A DNA stretch of 64,000 nucleotides from an uncultured Alsobacter sp. (GTDB lineage Bacteria; Pseudomonadota; Alphaproteobacteria; Rhizobiales; Beijerinckiaceae): positions 1-64,000 of the forward strand of contig NZ_CAMFHB010000002.1 in the NCBI RefSeq assembly GCF_945952055.1. Direction: 5' to 3'. Numbering within the stretch: position 1 is the first letter of the stretch; the number at the start of each line of letters is the position of its first letter. The notes below the pieces were generated by a model, which saw only the letters and a list, made by a program, of their open reading frames with translations, made no database searches and was not told where the DNA came from. The translations under genes and the position numbers were made by a program. Positions 41,685 to 49,936 of this stretch are shown here, in pieces.

Positions 41685-43307
41685 TCACAACCCGCCCGGT
41701 GACAGCTCCAGCACCATCCCGCTCATGGGCGCCCTTTCCAGCACGTCCCGCGACAGCCCGTATCGCGCCGTCGTGACGAAAAGGCTCTGCCCCTCCGGCC
41801 CGCCGAAGGCGAGCCCCGTGGGCCGGGGCACCGGCAGCGGGATCGTGCGGGAGAACTCGCCGCTGTCGTCGAGGCGGGCGACGGCCCAGCCCTGGTCGAG
41901 GGCGACCCACACGTGGTCCGACGTGTCGACGGCGAGCGCGCTCGGCCGGCCCGAGGCGGGCGGGATGCGGCTGAAGACGCGGGGCGCACTGCGGCCTGCG
42001 CCGATCGTGTAGACGATGCCGCGGGCGCCGTCCGCCGCCGCCGCAAGGGTGCCATCCGGGGCGCAGGCCAAGGCATCGATGCGGCCGCGTACAGTCCAGC
42101 GGCTCTCGACCTGGGTGCCCTTAAGGAGGCCAATCACCGTTCCGCCGTCCTCCGGGAGTGCGAGCCACACGGCCCCCTCGGCACCGGCGCAGGCCGCCGT
42201 GACGCCGGCGAGAGTGTCCCCGGGAAGGCGCACGGGCTCGCCGGCCGCGACGCTCCACGCCTCGGCCCCCATGAACACGAGCGAGCGCCAGCCGGCATGG
42301 ACCGACGCCACCACGGGCGACGAGGGGGCGAGCCGCCGAATGTCGTCGCGCCCGGCGCTCGTGGCGTGCATCGCCTGGCCCAGCCGGTCGGTCCACACCA
42401 GCGCGCTGCGCTCGGCGTCCCATTGAGGATCGGCACCGTGAAAAGCCGGCTCGGCCTGGGCGGCCATCGCCGCCACCCCTCCCCCGGATTGCCGCGGCCG
42501 CTCGACGGCCTGCAGCATCTGGGCGATGCGCCGCGCCACCTCCGCCACCTCGGGACCGAGCTGCTCGGCCCTCTCGCGCGTCAGACGCCAGGCCGGGCCG
42601 GCCACGCTGATCGCGCCGACGGGCCGGCCATGGTCGCCGAGCACCGGCGCGCCGACGCAGCGCGAACCCGCCAGGATCTCCTCGTCCTCGATGGCGAAGC
42701 CGTCCTTGCGGACGGCATTCAGCTGCGCCTCCACCTGCTCGCGCCGCGTGAAGGTCGCCTCGGTGTAGCGCGCGAAGGGCTCCGGCCCGAGCCGGCGGCC
42801 GCGCTCGGCCTCGTCCCAGTGGGCGAGCATGGCCTTGCCCTGGCTGGTGCAGTGGTATGGCTTCAACACGCCGAGACGGGCGGCCGAGCGCACCGCGTGC
42901 GGGCTCTCGAACTTGCCGATCGACAGCACGCCCTCCCGGTGCGGAATGGCGAGATAGGCCGTCTCGCCGGTGAGGTTGCGCAGCCGCTGCAGGTCGAGGC
43001 TGGCGACGGCCACGAGATCGGACCCGGCCCAGGCGTTCTGGGCAAGCTCGAGGAAGCGGTAGCCGAGCGTGTAGCCCTGCAGCGCCGGATCCCGGCGGAC
43101 ATAGCCCTCCGCGACCAGGGCCGAGAGGATGCGGTAGAGCGTCGGGCGGGACCAGCCGGTCTCGGCCATGAGCTCGCGCACCTCGACCGCCCCCGGCGCC
43201 GCGCCGATCGCATCGACGAGGCGCAGCGCCTTGCCGATCAGCGCCGTCCCGGCGACCGCACTCTGCTGCTTCGCGTCCCAGCCCACGATCCGATCTCTCG
43301 AGCCCAT
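41685..43307 (-). CDS. IclR-family regulator fused to SMP-30/gluconolactonase-like domain
   Basis: A 540-residue protein, about twice the normal IclR length. Residues ~20-90 form the winged helix (ELMAETGWSRPTLYRILSALVAEGYV). Residues ~100-270 form the IclR effector domain (TSQGKAMLAHW, EEILAGSRCVGAPVLGDHGRPVGAISVAGP). Residues ~290-540 look like the SMP-30/gluconolactonase beta-propeller, ending in the typical PRPTGLAFGGPEGQSLFVTTAR and APMSGMVLEL. ATG 43307 is preferred over starts at 43358 because the upstream one would sit on the operator palindrome. The propeller may sense or hydrolyse a sugar lactone. It is divergent from the RraA/enolase operon. Confidence 0.85.
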   Translation of the reverse strand: MGSRDRIVGWDAKQQSAVAGTALIGKALRLVDAIGAAPGAVEVRELMAETGWSRPTLYRILSALVAEGYVRRDPALQGYTLGYRFLELAQNAWAGSDLVAVASLDLQRLRNLTGETAYLAIPHREGVLSIGKFESPHAVRSAARLGVLKPYHCTSQGKAMLAHWDEAERGRRLGPEPFARYTEATFTRREQVEAQLNAVRKDGFAIEDEEILAGSRCVGAPVLGDHGRPVGAISVAGPAWRLTRERAEQLGPEVAEVARRIAQMLQAVERPRQSGGGVAAMAAQAEPAFHGADPQWDAERSALVWTDRLGQAMHATSAGRDDIRRLAPSSPVVASVHAGWRSLVFMGAEAWSVAAGEPVRLPGDTLAGVTAACAGAEGAVWLALPEDGGTVIGLLKGTQVESRWTVRGRIDALACAPDGTLAAAADGARGIVYTIGAGRSAPRVFSRIPPASGRPSALAVDTSDHVWVALDQGWAVARLDDSGEFSRTIPLPVPRPTGLAFGGPEGQSLFVTTARYGLSRDVLERAPMSGMVLELSPGGL

Positions 43308-43350
43308 TGTGCAGACCCGTCGTCGGCGTGCCATAGCACGCCCCATCGCC

Positions 43351-43369
43351 AGTCTCACGATTTGAGACT
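43351..43369. promoter_or_regulatory. Perfect 7-5-7 palindrome, probable IclR operator
   Basis: AGTCTCA (43351-43357), spacer CGATT, TGAGACT (43363-43369). It lies between the IclR-fusion start (43307) and the RraA-like gene (43478), the expected place for control of both. A second small inverted repeat, CGTGC-CATA-GCACG, is at 43327-43340. Confidence 0.55.
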
Positions 43370-43477
43370 GACCTGCGGCCGATGCCCCGCGGTCACCTCC
43401 CAGGCGGGGACCGATCGGCTAAGGTTGCCGTCGACACGCACCGGGCCGGCAGGGCCCCGTGCCTCGGAGATCATCCC

Positions 43478-44251
43478 TTGCCCGACCCCATCGCGATTTC
43501 ATCCGAACTCCTGGACCGGCTCGCCAGGATCAGCAGCGGCTCGCTCACGACGGAGCTCTTCCGCAAGGGCCTTCGCCAGTGCTTCCTCGTGGGCCTGAAG
43601 GCGCTGAACCCGGCCTGCGCGAAGTTCGCCGGCGAGGCCTTCACCATGCGCTACATCCCGGCGCGCGAGGACATCGACACCTACGCGACGCTCACGCCCT
43701 ACCCCAACCCCATGAACCTGCAGTGGGAGGCGGTGGAACAGATCGGGCCGCGGCAGGTGCTCGTCATCGACAGCCGCAACGACGTGAGTTCGGCGTCGGC
43801 CGGCAACGTGCTGCTCACCCGCATGATGGTGAAGGGCTGCGCCGGCGTGGTGACGGACGGCGCATTCCGCGACGGGCTCGAGATCGGGCAGATGGCATTC
43901 CCGGCCTATGCGCGGGATGTCGTCGCCTCCACGCGGCTCTCGACCCATCATGCGGCCGATCTCAACGTGCCGATCGCCTGTGCCGGCGTGGCGGTCTATC
44001 CGGGCGACATCCTGGTGGGCGACGGAGACGGGGTCACGGTCATCCCCCGCGCCATGGCGGCCGAAATCGCGGATCTCTGTGAGGCGCGCGACGCCTTCGA
44101 GGCCTATGTCCAGTTGCGCATCGCGGCAGGCGAGAGCTTGTATGGCGTCTACCCGCCCACGCCCCAGACCCGGGCCGACTACGCCGCCTGGCAGGCGGCC
44201 GGCTCGAAGCCCGAAGACGCCCCGAAGATCCGTGCGGAGACCGTGTCGTGA
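43478..44251 (+). CDS. RraA-like / 4-hydroxy-4-methyl-2-oxoglutarate aldolase family protein
   Basis: A 257-residue RraA-family protein. The substrate/metal motif V-T-D-G-A-F-R-D and the GDGDGVTVIPR tail are typical. Relatives are HMG/CHA aldolases, oxaloacetate decarboxylases or sugar-acid enzymes; the RNase E inhibitor role is limited to a subgroup. The start is taken as TTG 43478 because GGAGA is 8 bases upstream and the family begins near here; an ATG at 43382 would add ~32 unusual residues. Its TGA overlaps the next GTG. The setting with an enolase-superfamily enzyme suggests a sugar-acid or keto-acid aldol step. Confidence 0.82.
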   Translation: MPDPIAISSELLDRLARISSGSLTTELFRKGLRQCFLVGLKALNPACAKFAGEAFTMRYIPAREDIDTYATLTPYPNPMNLQWEAVEQIGPRQVLVIDSRNDVSSASAGNVLLTRMMVKGCAGVVTDGAFRDGLEIGQMAFPAYARDVVASTRLSTHHAADLNVPIACAGVAVYPGDILVGDGDGVTVIPRAMAAEIADLCEARDAFEAYVQLRIAAGESLYGVYPPTPQTRADYAAWQAAGSKPEDAPKIRAETVS

Positions 44252-44700
44252 CCGTCGCCATCACTCCCCAGCACATGGAGGCGGAGATCCGCCGCTACTT
44301 CGCCGCGTGCAACGCCGGCGACTACGACGCCCTCGTCTCCTGCTTCACGGCGGACGCGGTGCACTACTTCCCGCCGGGGCTGCCGGAGGTGCCGTGGCGC
44401 TCGGCCGACGTCATTGCCCGCAAATGGGTGTGGTGCGTCGAGAACCTCGGCTCCCAGTGGTCGATCGAGAAGATCCTGTGCTCCTCGACCGCCCCGGAGG
44501 CGGTCATCGAGTGGACGCACTGGAAGCGCAAGGCCGGGACGGCGCTGCGTGGGGACGAGTGGTACGTCTTCGACACCGCCACCGGGCTCATAAAGGAGAT
44601 CCGGGCCTACTACGCGTCTCCCGCGGACAGCTCCGTGCCGATCGCCGAACTCGTCGGCTTCGACTACGCCGGCCGCGGCTACCGGCTGACGGCGCCGTGA
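44248..44700 (+). CDS. SnoaL/NTF2-like protein
   Basis: A 150-residue protein with the NTF2-like cone fold: EIRRYFAACNAGDYDALVSCFTADAVHYFPPG is the classic N-terminal helix-strand. Family members are isomerases, dehydratases or binding proteins for small polar ligands. GTG 44248 overlaps the RraA stop codon, and its own TGA overlaps the GTG of the enolase gene, so the three proteins are made together. Specific function not identifiable. Confidence 0.8.
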   Translation: MTVAITPQHMEAEIRRYFAACNAGDYDALVSCFTADAVHYFPPGLPEVPWRSADVIARKWVWCVENLGSQWSIEKILCSSTAPEAVIEWTHWKRKAGTALRGDEWYVFDTATGLIKEIRAYYASPADSSVPIAELVGFDYAGRGYRLTAP

Positions 44701-45812
44701 TCCCCGCCCTCGCCGGCCGTCACGCGCCCGACCCGATCGCCTCGGTCGAGACGCAGGTTCTGCGCATCCCCTTCGTCGACGGGGGCGAGGGCAAGGGCAT
44801 CACGCCCAAGCGCTGGAACGCGCTCGACATCGTGCTCCTGCGCGTCGAGACCGCCTCCGGCCTCGTCGGCTGGGGCGAAGGCTTCGGCTACACCTGCCAG
44901 AACGCCACCGCGCAGCTCCTGCGCGACATGGTCGGGCCCTGGGCCATCGGACGCGACAGCGTCGACCCGGCGCAGGTGAACCGCGACGGGCAGCTCGCCT
45001 TCCACCTCTTCGGCCGCTTCGGCATCACCATCTTCGCGCTGTCGGCGCTCGACACCGCGCTGTGGGACATCGCGGCGAAGCGCAAGGGCGTGTCCCTGTC
45101 GCGCCTGCTGGGGGAGCGCGTGCGCGAGAGTGTTCGCGCCTATGCGAGCCTCGTGCGCTACGGGACGCCGGACCTCGTCCGCCACTTCTCGGAGAAGGCC
45201 CTGTCGGAGGGCTATACCGACCTCAAGCTGCATGAGATCGAGGAGGCCTGCATCGCGGCGGGCCGTGCCGCAGCGCCGGACGCGACGATCACGGTCGACG
45301 CCAACTGCCAGATCGGCCGCGAGCGCATGCTGGCCATGGCGCCCTTCCTCGAGGCGCAGCGCATCGACTGGCTGGAGGAGCCGACCTTCCCGCCCGAAGA
45401 CACAGGGCCCTGGCAGGAGGCCGCCGCGCTCGGCCTGTCGATCGCCGCCGGCGAGAACCTGTGCACGCTGGAGGGCTTCGCGCCGCTGATCCCCTCGCTC
45501 GCGGTGGTGCAGCCGAGCGTCACGAAGGTCGGGGGCATCACCGAATTCCTGCGCGTCGTCGGCGCGGTGCGCGCGACGGGCAAGCGGCTCGCGCCCCACT
45601 CGCCCTATTTCGGGCCGGGCTACTGGGCGACGCTGCAATTGGCCGCGACGCTGCCGGAGTTCGACCTGTTCGAGGTCCTCTATGTCGAGCCGGAGGCGTG
45701 GTGCGGCCTGGCTGCGCCGCTGGTGAAGGGTGGCGCGATCGCGATCCCCGACCTGCCGGGGATCGGGTTCGAGCCGGATCCGGCGGTGGTGGCCAAGTAC
45801 CGGACGGGGTGA
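44697..45812 (+). CDS. Enolase superfamily protein (mandelate racemase/muconate lactonizing type)
   Basis: A 371-residue enolase-superfamily enzyme. The capping domain is followed by a barrel with a Lys in TDLKLHE (about 179-185), metal ligands Asp in VDANCQ, Glu in WLEEPTF and Glu in AAGENLC, and a late HSPYFGPG. The KxH rather than KxK motif argues for the dehydratase/racemase subgroups that use a different base arrangement. GTG 44697 is set by the GTGA overlap. With the RraA-like enzyme it probably dehydrates a sugar acid or hydroxyacid. Confidence 0.86.
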   Translation: MIPALAGRHAPDPIASVETQVLRIPFVDGGEGKGITPKRWNALDIVLLRVETASGLVGWGEGFGYTCQNATAQLLRDMVGPWAIGRDSVDPAQVNRDGQLAFHLFGRFGITIFALSALDTALWDIAAKRKGVSLSRLLGERVRESVRAYASLVRYGTPDLVRHFSEKALSEGYTDLKLHEIEEACIAAGRAAAPDATITVDANCQIGRERMLAMAPFLEAQRIDWLEEPTFPPEDTGPWQEAAALGLSIAAGENLCTLEGFAPLIPSLAVVQPSVTKVGGITEFLRVVGAVRATGKRLAPHSPYFGPGYWATLQLAATLPEFDLFEVLYVEPEAWCGLAAPLVKGGAIAIPDLPGIGFEPDPAVVAKYRTG

Positions 45813-45859
45813 GCGGCCCCTGCGAAGGCCGTTATCCAGCCTGCTCTGCACTCTCAGCC

Positions 45860-45945
45860 GTCCTGGCCGGGCTTGGCCCGGCCATCCACGACTTCGGGAT
45901 GGCCCCAGCAAAGTCGTGGGTGCCCGGGCCAAGCCCGGGCATGAC
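45860..45945. repeat. Intergenic palindromic repeat, family A copy 3
   Basis: Inverted arms at 45860-45893 and 45911-45945 match copies at 17011 and 19220 with a few substitutions. It separates the enolase gene from the LysR gene. Confidence 0.78.
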
Positions 45946-46008
45946 GCGCGGAGGGGTGGAGGCTCTGTGCGGAGTTGATATGGTTCTTCTCCCCTCACCG
46001 CGCCCCCC

Positions 46009-46956
46009 ATGATCCGCAAGCTCCATCTCTCCGCCCTTCGCGCCTTCGAGGCCGCCACGCGCACCGGGTCGTTCCGGCTGGCGGCGGAGGATCTCGGACT
46101 GACGCCGAGCGCGGTGAGCCATGCGATCCGCGGGCTGGAGCGCGATCTCGGCACCGTGCTGTTCGAGAAGGAAGGGCGCGGGCTGCGGCTGACGGCGGAG
46201 GGCGACACGCTGATGCGCTATGTCGAGCGCGGGTTCGGCGAGCTGGCGCTGGGGCTCGGCAGCGTGGCGGCGCGGAAGCCGCAGCTCTTCAAGCTGCACT
46301 GCGCGCCGAGCTTCGCGGCGCAGTGGCTGGTGCCGCGGCTGAAACGCCTGCTCACCGACTGCCCGGGCCTGGAGCTGCGGCTCGCCACCGGCACCGACTA
46401 CACGCGCTTCCTCGCCGACGAGTTCGACGCAGACATCGTCTACGGCGTGCCCACGGCCGATTACTATGGCAGCCTCAAGCAACAGGGCGTGATCGTGGTG
46501 CCACTGGGGATCGAGACGGTCACGCCGCTGTGCGCGCCGGCCGTCGCCGCGGGCATTCGCACCGCCGCCGATCTCCTGCGTCACACGCTGATCGAGAGCG
46601 ACAACAAGAAGGTGCGCTGGCCCGATTGGTTCGCCGCCAACCACCTGGTCGCCCCTGCCCCGGCCGGCCCCCGCTTCGATCGCAGCTTCATGTCGCTCAG
46701 CGCCGCCGCCGACGAACTCGGGGTGGCTCTGGAGTCCACGCTCCTCGCCGAGCGTGAGCTGGCCTCCGGGCGCCTGGTGCAGCCGCTGAAGAGCGTCGCG
46801 CAGGACGTCACCTATACGGGCCACTGGCTCGTCTTTCCGCGGGCCAAGCGCTATTCGCGACCGCTGCTGACCTTCGTGGGATGGATCCAGCGGGAGCTGG
46901 CTCTGGACATCGATCTGGCGCTCACCGATCCGGAGAGTGTCGCTCCCGACACGTGA
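46009..46956 (+). CDS. LysR family transcriptional regulator
   Basis: A 315-residue LTTR of the GcvA-like type. The N-terminal helix-turn-helix (LRAFEAATRTGSFRLAAEDLGLTPSAVSHAIRGLE) is followed by a periplasmic-binding-protein-like effector domain (HCAPSFAAQWLVPRLKRL). It is 103 bases upstream of and in the same direction as the SDR-transketolase-TRAP genes, which it probably activates. No clear T-N11-A box was recognised there. Confidence 0.9.
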   Translation: MIRKLHLSALRAFEAATRTGSFRLAAEDLGLTPSAVSHAIRGLERDLGTVLFEKEGRGLRLTAEGDTLMRYVERGFGELALGLGSVAARKPQLFKLHCAPSFAAQWLVPRLKRLLTDCPGLELRLATGTDYTRFLADEFDADIVYGVPTADYYGSLKQQGVIVVPLGIETVTPLCAPAVAAGIRTAADLLRHTLIESDNKKVRWPDWFAANHLVAPAPAGPRFDRSFMSLSAAADELGVALESTLLAERELASGRLVQPLKSVAQDVTYTGHWLVFPRAKRYSRPLLTFVGWIQRELALDIDLALTDPESVAPDT

Positions 46957-47059
46957 AATTGAATCATCTTTTGGCGGGTTTTTCTCGTTTGCGGTCGGGC
47001 GCCAACCGCCGCTAACTGTCTCCCCAGGATCACCAACGAGGATCCGCCGGAGGAGAACG

Positions 47060-47809
47060 ATGCTGCTCAAGGACAAGATCGCCGTCATCTCGGGCGCCGC
47101 CAGCAAGCGCGGCATCGGACGGGCCACCGCAAACCTCTTCGCCGAGCACGGCGCGCGGGTCGCGATCCTCGACCTCGACGCGGCCGGAGCCGCCGCCGCG
47201 GCCGCGGAACTGGGCGAAGGCCACATCGGTCTCGGCTGCAACGTCGCCGACGCGGAGAGCTGCAAGGCCGCCGCCGCCGAGGTGCTCGCCCGCTTCGGCA
47301 AGGTCGACATCCTGATCAACAACGCCGGCATCACGCAGCCGGTGAAGGTGATGGACATCACCGGCGCCGACTGGCAGCGCATCGTCGACGTCAACATGAC
47401 CGGCGTGCTCTACCTCAGCCAGGCGTTCATCCCGTCCATGCGCGCGCGCAAGCAGGGCTCCATTGCCTGCATGTCGTCCGTCTCGGCGCAGCGCGGCGGC
47501 GGCATCTTCGGCGGCCCGCACTACTCCGCCGCCAAGGCCGGAGTGCTGGGCCTCGCCAAGGCCATGGCGCGCGAACTCGGCCCCGACGGCATCCGCGTCA
47601 ACAGCGTGACGCCCGGCCTCATCCAGACCGACATCACGGGCGACAAGCTCACACCGGAGATGAAGGCGGAGATCATCAAGGGCATCCCGCTGTCGCGCCT
47701 CGGCGACGCGATTGACGTCGCCAACATCTACCTGTTCCTCGCCTCCGACCTCTCCGCCTACGTTACCGGCGCCGTCATCGACGTCAACGGCGGCATGCTC
47801 ATCCACTGA
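47060..47809 (+). CDS. Short-chain dehydrogenase/reductase
   Basis: A 249-residue classical SDR. The cofactor loop has an insertion (SGAASKRGIGRA), with NNAGIT, Ser in SSVSAQRG and YSAAK as catalytic residues. ATG 47060 follows GGAGGAGA perfectly. With split transketolase and a TRAP importer downstream, it probably oxidises or reduces a sugar, sugar acid or polyol. Confidence 0.9.
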   Translation: MLLKDKIAVISGAASKRGIGRATANLFAEHGARVAILDLDAAGAAAAAAELGEGHIGLGCNVADAESCKAAAAEVLARFGKVDILINNAGITQPVKVMDITGADWQRIVDVNMTGVLYLSQAFIPSMRARKQGSIACMSSVSAQRGGGIFGGPHYSAAKAGVLGLAKAMARELGPDGIRVNSVTPGLIQTDITGDKLTPEMKAEIIKGIPLSRLGDAIDVANIYLFLASDLSAYVTGAVIDVNGGMLIH

Positions 47810-47816
47810 CAGACAA

Positions 47817-47868
47817 GAGCATGCAGCGAAAAGGTGGAGACCGGCTTTTCGCGAATGGCATGCGACCA
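47817..47868. repeat. GCATGC-flanked palindromic repeat, family C copy 1
   Basis: An imperfect hairpin with GCATG ends and a central GCGAAAAG...CTTTTCGC pair. A second copy is at 52843-52896. The type is widespread between genes in Hyphomicrobiales. It lies 29 bases before the transketolase start. Confidence 0.75.
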
Positions 47869-47896
47869 CGATGAAATCGCCGCAGGAGACGCTCCC

Positions 47897-48748
47897 ATGA
47901 CCACGGACGCTGCACCGCGCAGCAACGCCCCGAGCCTGGCCGAACGGGCCTGGCGCATCCGCCGCAACGCGGTGCGGATGGGCGAGGTACAGGGCCAGGG
48001 CTACATCGCCCAGGCGCTGGACATCGCCGACGTGCTGGCCGTCGCGTATTTCCACGCCATGACCTACCGCCCGGACGATCCGGAGTGGGAGGGCCGTGAC
48101 CGCTTCCTGCTGTCGAACGGGCACTACGCCATCGCGCTCTACGCCGCGCTGATCGAGGCCGGGATCATCCCCGAGGCGGAGCTGGAGACGTACGGCAGCG
48201 ACGACAGCCGCCTGCCCATGTCAGGCATGGCCTCCTACACGCCCGGCATGGAAATGTCCGGCGGCTCGCTCGGCATCGGCCTCTCGATCGCGGTGGGCAT
48301 GGGGCTCGGCCTCAAGCGCAAGGGCTCGAAGAACTTCGTCTACACGCTGTTCTCCGACGGCGAGCTCGACGAGGGCTCCAAGTGGGAGGCGATCATGGGC
48401 GCCGCCCACCACAAGCTCGACAACCTCATCGCCGTCGTCGACATCAACCAGCAGCAGGCCGACGGCCCCTCCGGCCAGGTGATGGGCTTCGAGCCGCTGG
48501 TCGACAAGATGAACGCCTTCGGCTGGTTCACCCAGCGCGTCGACGGCAACGACCTCGATGCCGTGAAGGCCGCCTTCGACGCGGCGCGGAACCATCCGGA
48601 GCCGAAGCCCCGGATGATCATCGCCGACACCAAGATGGGCAAGGGCGTGCCCTTCCTCGAAGCCCGCGAGCGCAACCACTTCATGCGCGTCGACGCCCAT
48701 GAGTGGCAGCTCGCCCTCGACGCGCTGGATGCCGGGAGGCCCGCATGA
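47897..48748 (+). CDS. Transketolase, N-terminal subunit (TPP-binding)
   Basis: A 283-residue protein equal to the first third of a transketolase. It carries GMEMSGGSLGIGLSIAVGMG and the TPP/metal motif SDGELDEGSKWEA...DINQQQADG (about 154-196; the usual GDG begins SDG here). Split transketolases of this type need the adjacent C-terminal subunit. They are common in sugar-acid and apiose-type catabolism as well as in secondary pathways. ATG 47897 follows CAGGAGA. Confidence 0.88.
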   Translation: MTTDAAPRSNAPSLAERAWRIRRNAVRMGEVQGQGYIAQALDIADVLAVAYFHAMTYRPDDPEWEGRDRFLLSNGHYAIALYAALIEAGIIPEAELETYGSDDSRLPMSGMASYTPGMEMSGGSLGIGLSIAVGMGLGLKRKGSKNFVYTLFSDGELDEGSKWEAIMGAAHHKLDNLIAVVDINQQQADGPSGQVMGFEPLVDKMNAFGWFTQRVDGNDLDAVKAAFDAARNHPEPKPRMIIADTKMGKGVPFLEARERNHFMRVDAHEWQLALDALDAGRPA

Positions 48749-49752
48749 AGCCCGCACCGACCACCGCCGGCGGCAAGCCGCGCCTGACCACCTCGGCCAT
48801 GATCGCCTCGATCGCCGCCGAGGGCCAGGCGACGAAACCCGCCCCCTTCGGCCACGCGCTCGTCGCCGCGGCGAAGCAGGACGACACGATCGTCGGCATG
48901 ACCGCCGACCTCGGCAAGTACACCGACCTGCACGTCTTCCGCGACGCGTTCCCGGACCGCTGCTACCAGTTCGGCATGGCCGAGCAGCTGATGCTCGGCG
49001 CCGCCTCGGGCCTCGCCAAGGAGGGCTTCACGCCCTTCGCCACGACCTACGCCGTGTTCGCCACGCGCCGGGCCTACGACTTCATCCACCAGACGATCGC
49101 GGAGGAAGACCGCAACGTGAAGATCGTCGGCGCCCTGCCCGGTCTCACCTCGGGCTACGGCCCGAGCCACCAGGCGGCGGAAGACCTCGCCCTGATGCGG
49201 GCGATGCCGAACATGACCGTGATCGACCCGTGCGACGCGCACGAGACCGAGCAGGTCGTGCCGGCTATCGCCGCCCACAAGGGCCCGGTCTACATGCGCC
49301 TGCTGCGCGGCCAGGTGCCGCTGGTGCTGGCCGAGTACGGCTACCGCTTCGAGCTCGGTAAGGCCAAGACCATCCGCGACGGGCGTGACGTGCTCATCAT
49401 CTCCTCGGGGCTGATGACCATGCGCTCGCTCGAGGCCGCCGCCCTGCTCGCCGCCGACAAGGTGGACGTGTCGGTGCTGCACGTGCCGACCATCAAGCCG
49501 CTCGACACGGCCACCATCCTGGCCGAGGCCGGCAAGGGCGGGCGTCTCGTGGTGGTGGCCGAGAACCACACGGTGATCGGCGGCCTCGGCGAGGCCGTCG
49601 GCGCCCTGCTGATGCGCGAGGGCGTGCAGGCCCGCTTCCGCCACATCGGCCTGCCGGACGAGTTCCTGCTCGCGGGCGCCCTGCCCACCCTGCACGACCA
49701 CTACGGGATCTCGGCCGAAAAGGTCGCGAGCCGCATCAAGGCCTGGATGTAA
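48745..49752 (+). CDS. Transketolase, C-terminal subunit
   Basis: A 335-residue protein with the pyrimidine-binding and C-terminal transketolase domains. The activating Glu region is QFGMAEQLMLGAASGLA and a helix with PTIKPLD follows. ATG 48745 overlaps the first subunit's stop codon (ATGA). Together the two transfer a two-carbon ketol unit between a keto-sugar and an aldehyde acceptor; the acceptor is unknown. Confidence 0.88.
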   Translation: MKPAPTTAGGKPRLTTSAMIASIAAEGQATKPAPFGHALVAAAKQDDTIVGMTADLGKYTDLHVFRDAFPDRCYQFGMAEQLMLGAASGLAKEGFTPFATTYAVFATRRAYDFIHQTIAEEDRNVKIVGALPGLTSGYGPSHQAAEDLALMRAMPNMTVIDPCDAHETEQVVPAIAAHKGPVYMRLLRGQVPLVLAEYGYRFELGKAKTIRDGRDVLIISSGLMTMRSLEAAALLAADKVDVSVLHVPTIKPLDTATILAEAGKGGRLVVVAENHTVIGGLGEAVGALLMREGVQARFRHIGLPDEFLLAGALPTLHDHYGISAEKVASRIKAWM

Positions 49753-49936
49753 GGCCCGCGGCAGCGCCCCGGCGCTGCCGCCCCCTCACCCCATCCCTGC
49801 GACGCCTGCCTTCCGTCCCGGTGCGCCCGGGCGACGAGCGACGCCGCGTGCCTGAAGCCCGGCGCCCGAGAGCCGGTGGCCCAAGACGGTCCCTGACGAC
49901 CGCGGCCACACCCCGACACCCCTGGAGGAAAACACG

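Noticed and set aside
41913-43598. Long + strand frame opposite the IclR fusion
   Set aside because: Opposite-strand shadow; no ribosome site and no recognisable domains.
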